64,000 bases of DNA from Xanthomonas hortorum pv. cynarae (GCF_002939985.1 NZ_MDFM01000007.1:62001-126000); one strand, 5' to 3'; shown: positions 35,062 to 44,611, counted from the first letter of the stretch. Translations and numbers: made by a program. Notes: a model not told the origin generated them from the letters alone.

Positions 35062-37776
35062 ATGCAGCCCCCCCGCACTTTCCATCGTCTGACCTGCGCC
35101 ATTGCGCTGGCGCTGTCCGCACCTGCGTTTGCCGAGACTCCTGAGCCCGCTACCACCACATTGGATTCGGTCAACGTGCAGGCCAAGCACGCTGCCACAC
35201 CGGGATCGCTCAACGAACAGCGCCTGTCCAGCAGCGTCAACAGCGTGATGAGCAAGCAGCAGATCGATGCCATCCCGTCGGGCGGCATCGCCGATGTCGT
35301 GTCGCACATGCCGGGCCTGTCGGCATACAGCGACATGCATCTGGGCCAGGCCACCACCGGCGAGAACGCTTACGTCAGCATCCGCGGCATGGATGCCAGC
35401 TACAACGCCTACATGCTCAACGGCTTCGGCATGCCCGAGACCGATTCGTCCACGCGCGCGATCTCATTGAACATGCTGGCCCCGTTCGGCATCCAGTCGG
35501 TGCAGGTATCGAAATCGCCCCCACCCGACATGCCGGGCGATTCGATCGGCGGTGCGATCGACATGCGCACGCCTAACGCCTTCGACTTCGATCGCGACGT
35601 CTATGCCAAGACCACCGCGCAAGGTCAGTTCAACGCGCTGGCCTCCGACCTGGGCGGCAAGGACACCGGCGGCACCTTCCAGCAGGAGCTGGCCTGGAAG
35701 TTTGGCGACGGCCATGCCTTCGGCGTCTACGCATCGGCCTATTACGGCAAGAACAACAACATGGCGCAAGCGCCGGCGCCCAACAGCAAGTACGTGCCGG
35801 CCGATCCTGCATTCGCCAGTGCAACGGACCTGCGCGAGGTCGGTCCATTGATCAGCACCCGCTACAAGTACAGCCTCTACACCAGTCAGATCGAACGCTA
35901 TGGCGGCAATCTCTCGCTCGATTGGCAGGGCGACAACAGCGCACTCTATGCGCGTGCCATCTACGGCAGCTACGGCGTGACCGGGCAGCAGGATCAGTCC
36001 AGCGCACGCCTGGAGACCTATCGCAACCAGCCCACCGCCGTGCGCGGCGGCTACTTCAACACGCACGATATCGACGAGAAGCTGGCAACGCTGCAACTCG
36101 GTGGCCAGACCACGCTGGATCGCTTGCGCTTCGACTATGGCGCTTCCGTCGGTCGCGGCACCCGTAGCCGTCCGGACTATGTGTCGGCCAGTCTGTATGG
36201 TTTCACGCCCGGTAGCTTCGCCTTCGACCTCAGCAACCCTCGTTATCCGAGCATCGCGCCAAGCTCGCCTGCATTGCAGGACTTCTTCTACAACCTGGAT
36301 TCGTCGCTGTTGTGGAAGGTGCAGGGACATGACGCCGGCAGTCACGACAACCGCGTCAACGCGCACACCGATATCACCTACCAGGTCGATGGCGATGTGC
36401 TGGACAGCGTCAAAGTCGGCCTGTCTGCCGATCACTCCGACCGCGGCGCCTATGATCATCCGTTTTTCCACAAGGACGGCAACTTCGTCACCAATGGGCC
36501 TTATTTTGGCGGGCCGAATTACGCGTTTCCCACTGCTGGCGGCCCGCCGCTGAGCGCGATCCCGGGACGTGTCACCAATAACGCGTTCGATGGCCGTTAC
36601 GCAGGCCCGTTCAAACTGCTCAACCGCAACTGGATGCTCGCGCAGGCGTTGCCTTACAAGTACGTCAACGATCCCAATGGTGCAGGCGTCTATACGGCCA
36701 ACGACTACAACGCCAACACCACCTCCAGCACCGAGGCGATCTATTCCGGTTACGCGATGGCCGCGCTGCATATCGGTTCGGTGAGCGTGCTGCCCGGTGT
36801 GCGCTACGAGCTGACGCGCTACTCGGCCCAATCCTGGCAATCCAGCGGCGATGGCAGCACCGGCAGTTTCGTCGGCACCGGCAGCACGTATGGGCAAGTG
36901 TTGCCGGGCATCAGCGTCAACTATCGGCCAGACGATCTCACCGTGTACCGCGCTTCATTGCGCCGCAGTTTCAGCCGCCCGGCGTTCGGCCTGATTTCCG
37001 GCGAGACGGTGTACACCATCGACGACACCCAGCAGGTGGTCGGCATCTCCAAGCCCAATCCCGATCTGCATCCGAGCAAGGCCGACAACGCCGATCTCTC
37101 CGCCGAATTCTACGACCACAACGGCGGCGTACTCAGTGCATCGACCTATTACAAACGCATCACCGGCTTCATCTATACCTCGCAATCGGCGACCAGCAAC
37201 GACAACACGCTGGGCGGCCTGGTACCGACCGGCACCACGTTCGAAAACGGCGTGCCGGTGACGATGCCGCAGAACGGCGGCACCGCCAAGCTCTATGGCC
37301 TGGAGTTGGCGGCGAGCAAGCGCCTGCAGGACTTGCCGGGCATCTGGAGCAATTTCGGCGTCACCGCCAACCTCACGCTGCAACACAGCCAAGCAGACAG
37401 CAAACGCAGCGATCAACCGGAAAAAACCTGGCTGCCGCGCGCGCCAGAGCGCATCTACAACCTGGATCTGTTCTACGACGATACGCATCTGCGCACCGAC
37501 CTGAGCTACAACTACACCGGCCTGCAATTGCTGGGCTTGACCAGCGACCGGCTCAACTACTATCTGCAACCGGTGAAGTCGTTGGACTTCAATGCGACCT
37601 ACCATTTGCCGCACCATATCGATGTGGGTGTGTCGGCCAAGAACCTGCTCAATGCGGCAACGTTCTACGAAACGCAGGGCAAATCCAAACGCTACATGGC
37701 CTACGATCCCGGCGCCGATGGTGCGTATGTACAAACCGGCCGGGTGTACATGCTGACGTTGGGCTATACCTACTGA
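35062..37776 (+). CDS. TonB-dependent outer-membrane receptor
   Basis: A 904-residue receptor. The ATG at 35062 gives the signal peptide MQPPRTFHRLTCAIALALSA with cleavage near AFA-ETPEP. The TonB-box region is TTLDSVNVQA. The plug has IADVVSHMPGLSAY, YVSIRGMDASYNAYMLNGFG and VSKSPPPDMPGDSIGGAIDM. The barrel runs to the C-terminal RVYMLTLGYTY. The plug and the long barrel match the large Xanthomonas group that imports plant- or carbohydrate-derived molecules as well as iron complexes. The ligand is unknown. Sitting after the phospholipase-like gene, it may import a product of that enzyme, an inference. No Fur box was seen. Confidence 0.9.
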   Translation: MQPPRTFHRLTCAIALALSAPAFAETPEPATTTLDSVNVQAKHAATPGSLNEQRLSSSVNSVMSKQQIDAIPSGGIADVVSHMPGLSAYSDMHLGQATTGENAYVSIRGMDASYNAYMLNGFGMPETDSSTRAISLNMLAPFGIQSVQVSKSPPPDMPGDSIGGAIDMRTPNAFDFDRDVYAKTTAQGQFNALASDLGGKDTGGTFQQELAWKFGDGHAFGVYASAYYGKNNNMAQAPAPNSKYVPADPAFASATDLREVGPLISTRYKYSLYTSQIERYGGNLSLDWQGDNSALYARAIYGSYGVTGQQDQSSARLETYRNQPTAVRGGYFNTHDIDEKLATLQLGGQTTLDRLRFDYGASVGRGTRSRPDYVSASLYGFTPGSFAFDLSNPRYPSIAPSSPALQDFFYNLDSSLLWKVQGHDAGSHDNRVNAHTDITYQVDGDVLDSVKVGLSADHSDRGAYDHPFFHKDGNFVTNGPYFGGPNYAFPTAGGPPLSAIPGRVTNNAFDGRYAGPFKLLNRNWMLAQALPYKYVNDPNGAGVYTANDYNANTTSSTEAIYSGYAMAALHIGSVSVLPGVRYELTRYSAQSWQSSGDGSTGSFVGTGSTYGQVLPGISVNYRPDDLTVYRASLRRSFSRPAFGLISGETVYTIDDTQQVVGISKPNPDLHPSKADNADLSAEFYDHNGGVLSASTYYKRITGFIYTSQSATSNDNTLGGLVPTGTTFENGVPVTMPQNGGTAKLYGLELAASKRLQDLPGIWSNFGVTANLTLQHSQADSKRSDQPEKTWLPRAPERIYNLDLFYDDTHLRTDLSYNYTGLQLLGLTSDRLNYYLQPVKSLDFNATYHLPHHIDVGVSAKNLLNAATFYETQGKSKRYMAYDPGADGAYVQTGRVYMLTLGYTY

Positions 37777-38068
37777 CGGCAGACCTGCAGACAGATGCGG
37801 CACGATGTCTGCAGAAGCAAAGACCAGGTTTGCGCTGATCCAATCGATCGCCTGACTGACATACAGGCGATCGATTGTTGCGCGGTGCAAGACTCCCTCC
37901 ACCGCCCGGGTAGACGCATGAGCAGCCGGCGGACGCGTCGAATCGGCAACTGCGCGGAGGCGAGATAGCAGGTATCCACTTCTGACCCGCATCGATACTG
38001 CGTTCTCAGTCAGTCCCGGTGCAGCCATTTCACGCAGACCACGCAGGCAGCTCGGGCAAGGTGCGCGC
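37777..38068. other. Intergenic region after the receptor gene
   Basis: 292 bp with the terminator at 37841-37880 and no ORF. The promoter of the L,D-transpeptidase gene should lie here, but no clear -35/-10 pair was found. Confidence 0.4.
37841..37880 (+). terminator. Terminator-like dyad after the receptor gene
   Basis: CAATCGATCGCCTG (37841-37854) and CAGGCGATCGATTG (37864-37877) are perfect reverse complements around a 9-base loop, 64 bp after the stop. Only TTG follows the stem, so the U-run is weak. Confidence 0.6.
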
Positions 38069-39076
38069 ATGCCTCTTTCGGACCTGCTCATGCCCTCACG
38101 CTCCTACGCTCGCGCCTGCCTGCTCACTCTCGCCCTGAGCGCTTCATTGTCTGCATTGGCGCAAGCGCCGCAGCCCGCCGCTGCACCTGCACCTGCACCT
38201 GCAGCAACGCCTGCGGCGAAAGTCGTGCCGAGTGGCCCGCGTTCGGATCTGCATGCACAGGTACTGCTGGATCGCGCGCATTTTTCGCCGGGGCAGATCG
38301 ATGGCGAGCGCGGTTCCAATCAAAAGCGTGCCGTCTCCGGGTTTCAGGCCGCGCACAACATCAAGGTGACCGGTGAGCTGGATGACGCGACCTGGCAGGC
38401 CTTGCAGGCCGACGCCACGCCGGCGCTGGTGCAATACACGCTCACCGCTGCCGATGTCGCCGGACCGTTCCAGCCGATTCCCAAGGGCCCGGCCGAACAG
38501 GCCAAGCTGCCCTCGCTCGGCTACACCTCGGTGGATGAGGCACTGGGGGAGCGGTTTCATGCCGACCCCGAACTGCTACGCCAACTCAACCCCGGCGTGG
38601 ACCTGAGCAAGGCCGGGGGTGTGATCCAGGTTCCCAACATCGACGGTGTCCCGCCACTGGCCAAGCCGGCCAAGCTGGTGGTCGACAAGTCCGAGTCGAC
38701 GCTGCGCCTGTTTGATGCCGACGGCAAGGTCTATGCGCAGTTCCCGGTGTCTTCCGGCAGCAAGCACGACCCGCTGCCGATCGGCCGCTGGAAGGTCCTG
38801 GGCGTCGCGCGTGATCCGGTGTTCAAGTACAACCCAAAGCTGTTCTGGGACGCGAAAAAGGGCGATCAAAAGGCGACCTTGCCGTCGGGTCCGAACAATC
38901 CGGTCGGCCGCGTGTGGATCGACCTGTCAAAGCCGCATTACGGCCTGCACGGCACGCCGGAACCCGGCCATGTCGGCAAGACCGAATCGCATGGCTGCGT
39001 GCGCCTGACCAACTGGGACGTGGTCAATCTGGCCAGCGTGGTCGGCCCGTCCATGCCGGTGGTGATGCAGGAGTAA
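38069..39076 (+). CDS. L,D-transpeptidase (YkuD) with peptidoglycan-binding domain
   Basis: A 335-residue exported protein. Signal peptide about 1-32 (ACLLTLALSASLSALA), then an Ala/Pro linker and a PG_binding_1 domain (DLHAQVLLDRAHFSPGQIDG, about 60-112). The YkuD catalytic domain (about 205-335) has LVVDKSESTLRLFDADGKV, GLHGTPEPGHVGKTESHGCV and the catalytic Cys310 in SHGCVRL. These enzymes make 3-3 peptidoglycan crosslinks or anchor lipoproteins to the wall. An alternative start lies at 38090. It is two bases from the M23 peptidase gene, with which it forms an operon. Confidence 0.9.
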   Translation: MPLSDLLMPSRSYARACLLTLALSASLSALAQAPQPAAAPAPAPAATPAAKVVPSGPRSDLHAQVLLDRAHFSPGQIDGERGSNQKRAVSGFQAAHNIKVTGELDDATWQALQADATPALVQYTLTAADVAGPFQPIPKGPAEQAKLPSLGYTSVDEALGERFHADPELLRQLNPGVDLSKAGGVIQVPNIDGVPPLAKPAKLVVDKSESTLRLFDADGKVYAQFPVSSGSKHDPLPIGRWKVLGVARDPVFKYNPKLFWDAKKGDQKATLPSGPNNPVGRVWIDLSKPHYGLHGTPEPGHVGKTESHGCVRLTNWDVVNLASVVGPSMPVVMQE

Positions 39077-39078
39077 GC

Positions 39079-39795
39079 ATGAAACTGCTGATGATGCTGG
39101 TGGTAGGTGTGTTGCTGGGTGCAGCCGGCTATTGGTGGCTGGAACGTGAGGCGCCGCAGGCGGCAGTAGAGCCAGCGCCCACTGCTGCACCCGTGGCAAC
39201 ACAGCGCGACGCGGCGCATGCCGAACTGGCATCTGCTGCTCCGGCGGCCGCGCCACCGCCAGCCCTTGCCGCTGCGCCGGCAACCGCTGCGGCGCCAGCC
39301 AATACGCCTGCGGCAGCAACGCCCGTGCCACCAGCTGACGCCGCAGTTTCAGGTGCTGGCTTGTTGATTCCGGTACAAGGCATCAGCAGCAGCCAGCTGC
39401 AGGACACTTTCACCGACGCACGCAGCGAAGGCCGCGTGCACGATGCCATCGACATCCTCGCACCCACCGGAACAGCGGTCCTCGCAGTGGCAGACGGCAC
39501 GGTCGAGAAGCTCTTCAACAGCGAACGCGGCGGCCTGACGCTGTATCAGTTCGACCCGAGTGGCACGTATTGCTACTACTACGCGCATCTGGAGCGCTAC
39601 GCCGATGGTCTGGCGGAAAAACAGCCGATCAAGCGCGGCCAGATCATTGGCTATGTGGGCAGCACCGGTAACGCAAATCCTGCGGCACCGCATCTGCATT
39701 TCGAGATCCATCGCCTCGGGCCGGAAAAAGAATGGTGGAAGGGCGAAGTCGTGAATCCGTATCCCGTCTTGCATGGCGATCAGACACTGCAGTGA
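39079..39795 (+). CDS. M23 (LytM-type) peptidoglycan endopeptidase
   Basis: A 238-residue protein: an N-terminal membrane anchor or signal (KLLMMLVVGVLLGAAGYWWL), a long low-complexity Ala/Pro linker (about 30-100) and an M23 domain. The metal ligands are in EGRVHDAIDILAPTGTAV (H-x3-D) and HLHFEIHRLG; GYVGSTGNANPAAPHLHFE completes the site. The catalytic ligands are intact, so it may be an active hydrolase. It is coupled with the L,D-transpeptidase (stop to start two bases), a natural pairing of wall synthesis and cutting enzymes. Confidence 0.88.
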   Translation: MKLLMMLVVGVLLGAAGYWWLEREAPQAAVEPAPTAAPVATQRDAAHAELASAAPAAAPPPALAAAPATAAAPANTPAAATPVPPADAAVSGAGLLIPVQGISSSQLQDTFTDARSEGRVHDAIDILAPTGTAVLAVADGTVEKLFNSERGGLTLYQFDPSGTYCYYYAHLERYADGLAEKQPIKRGQIIGYVGSTGNANPAAPHLHFEIHRLGPEKEWWKGEVVNPYPVLHGDQTLQ

Positions 39796-39818
39796 TGCAC
39801 TGATGCGGTGGCGTACAC

Positions 39819-39847
39819 AAAGGCCTGCGCGTCATGCGCAGGCTTTT
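39819..39847 (+). terminator. Bidirectional terminator between M23 and SDR genes
   Basis: AAAGGCCTGCGC (39819-39830) pairs with GCGCAGGCTTTT (39836-39847) with one bulge around GTCAT. T-rich on the right and A-rich on the left, so it serves both convergent genes. Confidence 0.8.
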
Positions 39848-39851
39848 GTAC

Positions 39852-40613
39852 TTAAATCAACATCCCACCAGACACCTCGACGCGCTGCGCATTGATCCAA
39901 CCGGTGCCCGGTGCCAGCAATGCAGCCACCACCGGCCCGATATCGTCCGGCAGCCCAGGGCGGCCTAATGCAGTGACCGAGGAAACCATCGCGTTGACCT
40001 GCGCGTTGTCACGCACGCTGCCGCCATTGAAGTCGGTTTCGATCGCACCCGGTGCCAGCGTATTGGCACGGATGCCACGCGCACCCAGCTCTTTGGCCAG
40101 ATAGCGGGTGAACACTTCCACGCCGCCCTTCATCATCGCGTAGGCCGACGAACCCGGCAGTGCAAAACGTGCAAGGCCGCTGGACACGTTGAGGATGCGT
40201 CCGCCATCGGCAATCAGCGGCAACAACGTCTGGGTCAGAAAATACGGGCCTTTGAGATGGATGTTGAACAGCGCATCGAATTGCGCAGGCGTGGTCTCGG
40301 CAAGGGGCGCATGCAAGCCGGTGCCGGCGTTATTGACCAATGCATCGAAGTGGCTGCGACCCCAACCACTCAACACCTGCTTCAATTGCGCTGCAAACGC
40401 AGCGAAGCCCTCGACATCGGCGACATCCAGCTGCAGTGCATGCGCGCGACGCCCCAGCTTTTGAATGTCTGCGACGACTGCAGCAGCCTCGCCTGCTTCG
40501 CTGCGATAGGTCAGCACAATGTCGCTGCCGTCGGCAGCGAGCGCGAGCGCGGCGTTGCGGCCCAGGCCACGGCTGCCGCCGGTGATCAACGTGATGGGGG
40601 TGGTGTTCGACAT
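39852..40613 (-). CDS. Short-chain dehydrogenase/reductase (SDR)
   Basis: A 253-residue classical SDR. The ATG at 40613 starts MSNTTPITLITGGSRGLGRN with the NAD(P)-binding TGGSRGLG (11-18). Downstream are DVADVEG, NNAGTG, the catalytic Ser in NVSSGLARFALPGSSAYAMM and Y-x3-K (YAMMK), followed by GARGIRANTLAPGAIETDF. The substrate is unknown. A LysR regulator is divergently transcribed 225 bp away and probably controls it. Confidence 0.9.
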   Translation of the reverse strand: MSNTTPITLITGGSRGLGRNAALALAADGSDIVLTYRSEAGEAAAVVADIQKLGRRAHALQLDVADVEGFAAFAAQLKQVLSGWGRSHFDALVNNAGTGLHAPLAETTPAQFDALFNIHLKGPYFLTQTLLPLIADGGRILNVSSGLARFALPGSSAYAMMKGGVEVFTRYLAKELGARGIRANTLAPGAIETDFNGGSVRDNAQVNAMVSSVTALGRPGLPDDIGPVVAALLAPGTGWINAQRVEVSGGMLI

Positions 40614-40838
40614 GCTGTACTCCGGGGGTGAGGGATGATGCCGAGAACGACCGCAGGCCTGTAAGGATGTCAGGCGCCTCGGTGCCTGGCATTGGTGTCT
40701 GCCAGTGATGTTGTAGCGCGCGTTTGCGCGCCAGCCTGCGACGGTATGGGTATCGCGTCGTTGCAAAGACTATTGCGCTTGCCGCGCCGCATAAATCAGC
40801 TCAGGCTGATTGCACCGTTCAAGAGTGTCGACCAATCG

Positions 40839-41744
40839 ATGGACACCATGGAGTCGTTGCGCGCATTCCTGCGTGTGGCCGAGCTCGGCAGTTTCACTCG
40901 CGCCGGCGAAACCTTGGGCCTGCCCAAGGCCAGCGTCTCCACTGCCGTGCAACGGCTTGAAGCGTCGCTCGGCACCCAGCTGTTGCATCGCACTACACGC
41001 CGCGTGCAACTTACTGGCGACGGCACCGCGTTCTATCAGCGCAGCCGCGATTTGCTCGATGACATGGACGAGTTGCAAGGCATGTTTCAGCGCGACCGTG
41101 GCCAGTTGCGAGGGCGCTTGCGGGTGGACATGTCGTCCGGCATTGCGCGCAATTTCGTGATTCCCGCCTTGCCGGTATTTTTGGCACTGCATCCACAACT
41201 GGAAGTGGAGATCAGCGGCACCGACCGCCGCGTGGATGTGGTGCGCGAAGGCTTCGATTGCGTGTTGCGCGTGGGCACGCTCGAAGACACCAACCTGGTC
41301 GCGCGACCGCTCGGCGCGTTTCGCATCATCAACTGCGCCAGCGCGGATTACCTGACGCGGCGTGGCATACCGCGCTGTCTGGACGATCTGGCGCAGCACG
41401 ATCTGGTGCATTACGTCACGACGCTGGGCCAGCGGTCGCCCGGCTTCGAGTACCACGACGGGCAGACCTATCAACTGCTGCCAATGCGCGGCCCGGTGAC
41501 GGTCAACAACGGCGATGCCTATCTTGCTGCCGCATTGGCGGGCCTGGGCATCATCCAGGCGCCGGCCAGCCCGTTACGTGCGCACCTGGATAGCGGCGCC
41601 TTGATCGAGGTGCTGGCCGCCATCGCGCCCGAACCGATGCCGGTCACGCTGCTCTACGCGCAGCGTCGCCACCTGCCGCAACGCGTGCGCGCGTTCATGG
41701 ATTGGGTGGCAGAAGTGATGGCGCCGCATCTGGAACCGCTATAG
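40839..41744 (+). CDS. LysR-family transcriptional regulator
   Basis: A 301-residue LTTR. It begins MDTMESLRAFLRVAELGSFT; the ATGs at 40839 and 40848 are both possible. The winged helix has AGETLGLPKASVSTAVQRLE (recognition helix) and LGTQLLHRTTRRVQLTGDG. The effector domain has RGRLRVDMSSGIARNFVIPA and the AxxRxG-type loops of the CrgA/DmlR subgroup. Divergent from the SDR gene, a common arrangement for its target. The ligand is unknown. Confidence 0.9.
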   Translation: MDTMESLRAFLRVAELGSFTRAGETLGLPKASVSTAVQRLEASLGTQLLHRTTRRVQLTGDGTAFYQRSRDLLDDMDELQGMFQRDRGQLRGRLRVDMSSGIARNFVIPALPVFLALHPQLEVEISGTDRRVDVVREGFDCVLRVGTLEDTNLVARPLGAFRIINCASADYLTRRGIPRCLDDLAQHDLVHYVTTLGQRSPGFEYHDGQTYQLLPMRGPVTVNNGDAYLAAALAGLGIIQAPASPLRAHLDSGALIEVLAAIAPEPMPVTLLYAQRRHLPQRVRAFMDWVAEVMAPHLEPL

Positions 41745-41783
41745 CCCTGGGCCACAGTCGATGCGATTGCCGGCACGCCTTCG

Positions 41784-41808
41784 CGTGTGCGTGTGCGTGT
41801 GCGTGTGC
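41784..41808. repeat. Hexanucleotide microsatellite (CGTGTG)4
   Basis: CGTGTG occurs four times in tandem plus one C, 40 bp after the LysR stop. It does not interrupt a gene. Copy number may vary between strains. Confidence 0.9.
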
Positions 41809-41957
41809 AGGCAAGTCTATGCAACGTGCCGACACTTGCGGGAAAGGCTTCCGCTTGCGCGCCGGGTCGGCACCACCGAAGCAAACTGATGTCAGCACGC
41901 AGCGCAGGCGGTAGAAAGCGCAGCAGATCTACGATCACCCAGAAGGGATGCAGACAC

Positions 41958-41990
41958 AAAAAAAAACAGGCACCTTTTGAAAGGTGCCTG
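41958..41990 (-). terminator. Terminator of the siderophore receptor gene
   Basis: CAGGCACCTT (41967-41976) pairs with AAGGTGCCTG (41981-41990) around TTGA. A nine-base A-run (41958-41966) is the U-run on the minus strand. Confidence 0.9.
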
Positions 41991-42043
41991 CATCCTTGCA
42001 ACAACAGGCCAGGCGCTGAAATCGCGCCCAGCCTGGTCTGCGA

Positions 42044-44236
42044 TCAGAACGTGTAGTTGAAGGTCAGCATGCCGTTGCGCGATGCGCCCAATGCGCCATA
42101 GCCGCCGTTGAACTGCGAGTAATAGCGCTTGTCGAGCAGGTTATCGACATTGAGCTGCACCGAAAACTGTGGCGACAACCGGTAGCGCGCGAATGCACTG
42201 ACCAGTGCATAGGCACTCTGCTGGAAGGTGCCGTAGACCGGGTCCACATAGTACGAACGGTTCTGCCAATTGACGCCGCCGCCCACCGTGAGATCGCTCC
42301 ACGCACCTTGCGGGGTGTAGCTATTGAACAACTTGATGGTGGTGCGCGGCAGATGCGTATTGATCGACGTACCGCTGTCGTCACGGGCGGTGTAGTGCGA
42401 GGCACCGAAGGTGGTGTTCCAGCCAGCGGTCACGCTGCCGGAGATCTCGAAATCGAAGCCTTCGCTCACCACGCCGTTGGCGGCCTGATACGCCGATTCG
42501 CTGCTACCGGGGACGAAGCCGCCGGTGGCAACGCCCAGGTTGTCCTGCTCGATGCGAAACACCGCAAGCGAGGCGTTGAGCTTGTCGTCGAACCACGCTG
42601 CCTTGATGCCTGCTTCGTAGCCCTTGCCGCTCAACGGATCCAGATAGCCGCCATTGGCATCGCGCAGGGTCTGCGGATTGAAGATTTCGGTATAGCTGAC
42701 GTAGGTCGACCACACATCGTTGATGTCGTACACCAGGCCGGCGTACGGGGTGACTTCGGTCTGGGTGTCGGAGAACGGCACCAGGCCTTGCGTCGTCGAA
42801 TCGAAGTTGCGGCCATCGATCTGCCAATCGGTATAGCGCGCGCCCACCAGCAGCGTCAGCGGATCGGCCAGCGAGAACCGTGCGGCCACGTAAGCGGCCT
42901 TCTGCTTGATGGTGCCGTCGCTCTGCACCGTGCGCGGGCTCCAGTTGGGTTCCGGGTACGCGCCGGTCCAGCCGAAGTAGCTGTCCAGCGGCGCCGGGAA
43001 ATCGAAGGTGCCGTTGTTGACGTATTCGCGGCGGTTGTAGCTGGCGCCGGCCACCAGATGATGCTCGCGGCCGAACAGCTGGAACGGGCCTTCCGCATAG
43101 ACATCGCCGCCATCGGCCTTGCGCTCGGTCAGGTAGTTGCCCGAATACGGCACCACGCCGCCACCGGTGGCGCGGTCGAACCCGAAGATCGTATAGAACG
43201 GATAGAACAGGTGATTGGCCGCTTCGGTCTTCTCATGGCTCAGATTGGCCTTGAGGTTCCAACCGTTGTCGAAGCTCTGCTGCAGGCTGGCGAAGGTGCG
43301 CTGCAGACGCGTATCCCAGAACGTCCAGTCGGCCGCCGGGTTAAACGAGCGGTCGTAGTTGGTGCGGGTGCCATCGCTGTAGAACAGCGGGAAGCCGCCC
43401 CAGGTGACATCGTTCGATTCCTTCTTCTGGTACTCGTAGCCCACGCTCAGCAAGGTGCTGTCGGTGAGGTCGGCATCGATGATCGCCGAGCCGATCTTCT
43501 TGCGCATGCTGTAGCGGTCCATATCCGACTCGCCATCCTGATACACGCCGATCACGCGCGCACGCACGGTGCCTTCTGGGCTCAGCGGCACGGTGACATC
43601 GGCCACGCTGCGGGTCTTGTTGAAATCGCCGCCGCCGACCGACACGGTGCCGGTGAAGTCGCGGCTGAGCGCGTGCTTGCGCACCAGATTGATCGAGGCC
43701 GACGGATTACCCGAGCCGGTGAGCAGGCCGGTGGCGCCGCGCACCACTTCGATACGGTCGTACAGCGCCACGTCCAGCGCCGAATCGCCATAGCTCCAGG
43801 CCTGCTCCATATAGGCCGGGATACCGTCGAACTGGTAGTTGTCGATGTAGAAGCCGCGCGAGAAGAACTCCAGCCGCTCGCTGTCGCTCTGCGCCACCGA
43901 GATGCCGGTGACGTTGTTGAGTACGTCGGTGATGCTCTGCAGGTTCTGGTCGTCCATGCGGTCACGGGTGATCACGGTGACCGACTGCGGAATCTCGCGC
44001 AGCGACAGGTTCATGCGCGTGCCGGCGGTGGTCTTCTCCACCGTATAGCCCTTGGCCTGTTCGCCCTGCACAATCAGCCGGTCCAGCGTGGTGACCTCGG
44101 CATCGGCGGCGGCAACGGGCGTATCGGCCAATGCCTGGCCAGCGGCCAGCGTGCACAGCGCAGCGAACAGCGCGCGTGGCAGGGCATGACGACGCGCGCC
44201 CATGGAAACATGACGCAACTCGGTACTACGGATCAT
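42044..44236 (-). CDS. TonB-dependent ferric siderophore receptor (FhuE/FpvA-like)
   Basis: A 730-residue receptor. The ATG at 44236 has TTGGAG eight bases upstream. The signal peptide ends AAGQALA-DTPVAAADA and the TonB-box region is TTLDRLIVQGEQ. The plug has IPQSVTVITRDRMDDQNLQS (the secretin/STN-associated siderophore receptor motif), ITDVLNNVTGISVAQ, FFSRGFYIDNYQFDG and YDRIEVVRGATGLLTGSGNP. The barrel ends NGMLTFNYTF. This is typical of hydroxamate-siderophore receptors (FhuE, FpvA class) lacking the N-terminal STN domain. A Fur box lies about 110 bp upstream, so it should be iron-repressed. Confidence 0.92.
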   Translation of the reverse strand: MIRSTELRHVSMGARRHALPRALFAALCTLAAGQALADTPVAAADAEVTTLDRLIVQGEQAKGYTVEKTTAGTRMNLSLREIPQSVTVITRDRMDDQNLQSITDVLNNVTGISVAQSDSERLEFFSRGFYIDNYQFDGIPAYMEQAWSYGDSALDVALYDRIEVVRGATGLLTGSGNPSASINLVRKHALSRDFTGTVSVGGGDFNKTRSVADVTVPLSPEGTVRARVIGVYQDGESDMDRYSMRKKIGSAIIDADLTDSTLLSVGYEYQKKESNDVTWGGFPLFYSDGTRTNYDRSFNPAADWTFWDTRLQRTFASLQQSFDNGWNLKANLSHEKTEAANHLFYPFYTIFGFDRATGGGVVPYSGNYLTERKADGGDVYAEGPFQLFGREHHLVAGASYNRREYVNNGTFDFPAPLDSYFGWTGAYPEPNWSPRTVQSDGTIKQKAAYVAARFSLADPLTLLVGARYTDWQIDGRNFDSTTQGLVPFSDTQTEVTPYAGLVYDINDVWSTYVSYTEIFNPQTLRDANGGYLDPLSGKGYEAGIKAAWFDDKLNASLAVFRIEQDNLGVATGGFVPGSSESAYQAANGVVSEGFDFEISGSVTAGWNTTFGASHYTARDDSGTSINTHLPRTTIKLFNSYTPQGAWSDLTVGGGVNWQNRSYYVDPVYGTFQQSAYALVSAFARYRLSPQFSVQLNVDNLLDKRYYSQFNGGYGALGASRNGMLTFNYTF

Positions 44237-44342
44237 CGGGAACTCCAACGCAGACGGAATCAGACCACGCGCTGCGAAGACGCCGCGCCGGCAACAAGGG
44301 GGAGGAAGCGGTGTGCCGTACCAGCGGCAGCGCGCTATTTTA

Positions 44343-44361
44343 ATGGGAATGATTCACATTT
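44343..44361 (-). promoter_or_regulatory. Fur box
   Basis: On the minus strand AATGTGAATCATTCCCATT differs from the common AATGAGAATCATTCTCATT by two bases. It is about 110 bp upstream of the siderophore receptor start, consistent with an operator over its promoter. Confidence 0.75.
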
Positions 44362-44419
44362 TAAATAGCTGGGTTGACATTTTTTTAGCATTTGCTTGAC
44401 ATAAGCGAGCGCTACCTGG

Positions 44420-44611
44420 ATGGGAGCGCATTTCGCAGGATCTGGTCCAGCGGAGATCAGTAAGGCGTACTTCGATGGTCTTTCTGCCCCGAGCAAGCAA
44501 TTCCTGCTGCTGCCACACACCGGGCACGATCCCAACCCGCCGATGATGGAGGCACAGTTGAAGGTGCTGACCAGAATCCGCGCATCGGCGCTGGCCAACG
44601 ACGCGCACTGA
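44420..44611 (+). pseudogene. Remnant of an alpha/beta-hydrolase (C-terminal part)
   Basis: 63 residues in the plus strand read HFAGSGPAEISKAYFDGLSA, PSKQFLLLPHTGHDPNPPMM and EAQLKVLTRIRASA. This is the end of an alpha/beta hydrolase of the proline-iminopeptidase kind: the last strand FLLLPHTGHDP provides the catalytic His. No preceding part with nucleophile elbow (G-x-S-x-G) exists upstream; instead comes the AT-rich receptor promoter. So most of the gene is gone, apparently by deletion joined to the Fur-controlled region. Confidence 0.65.
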
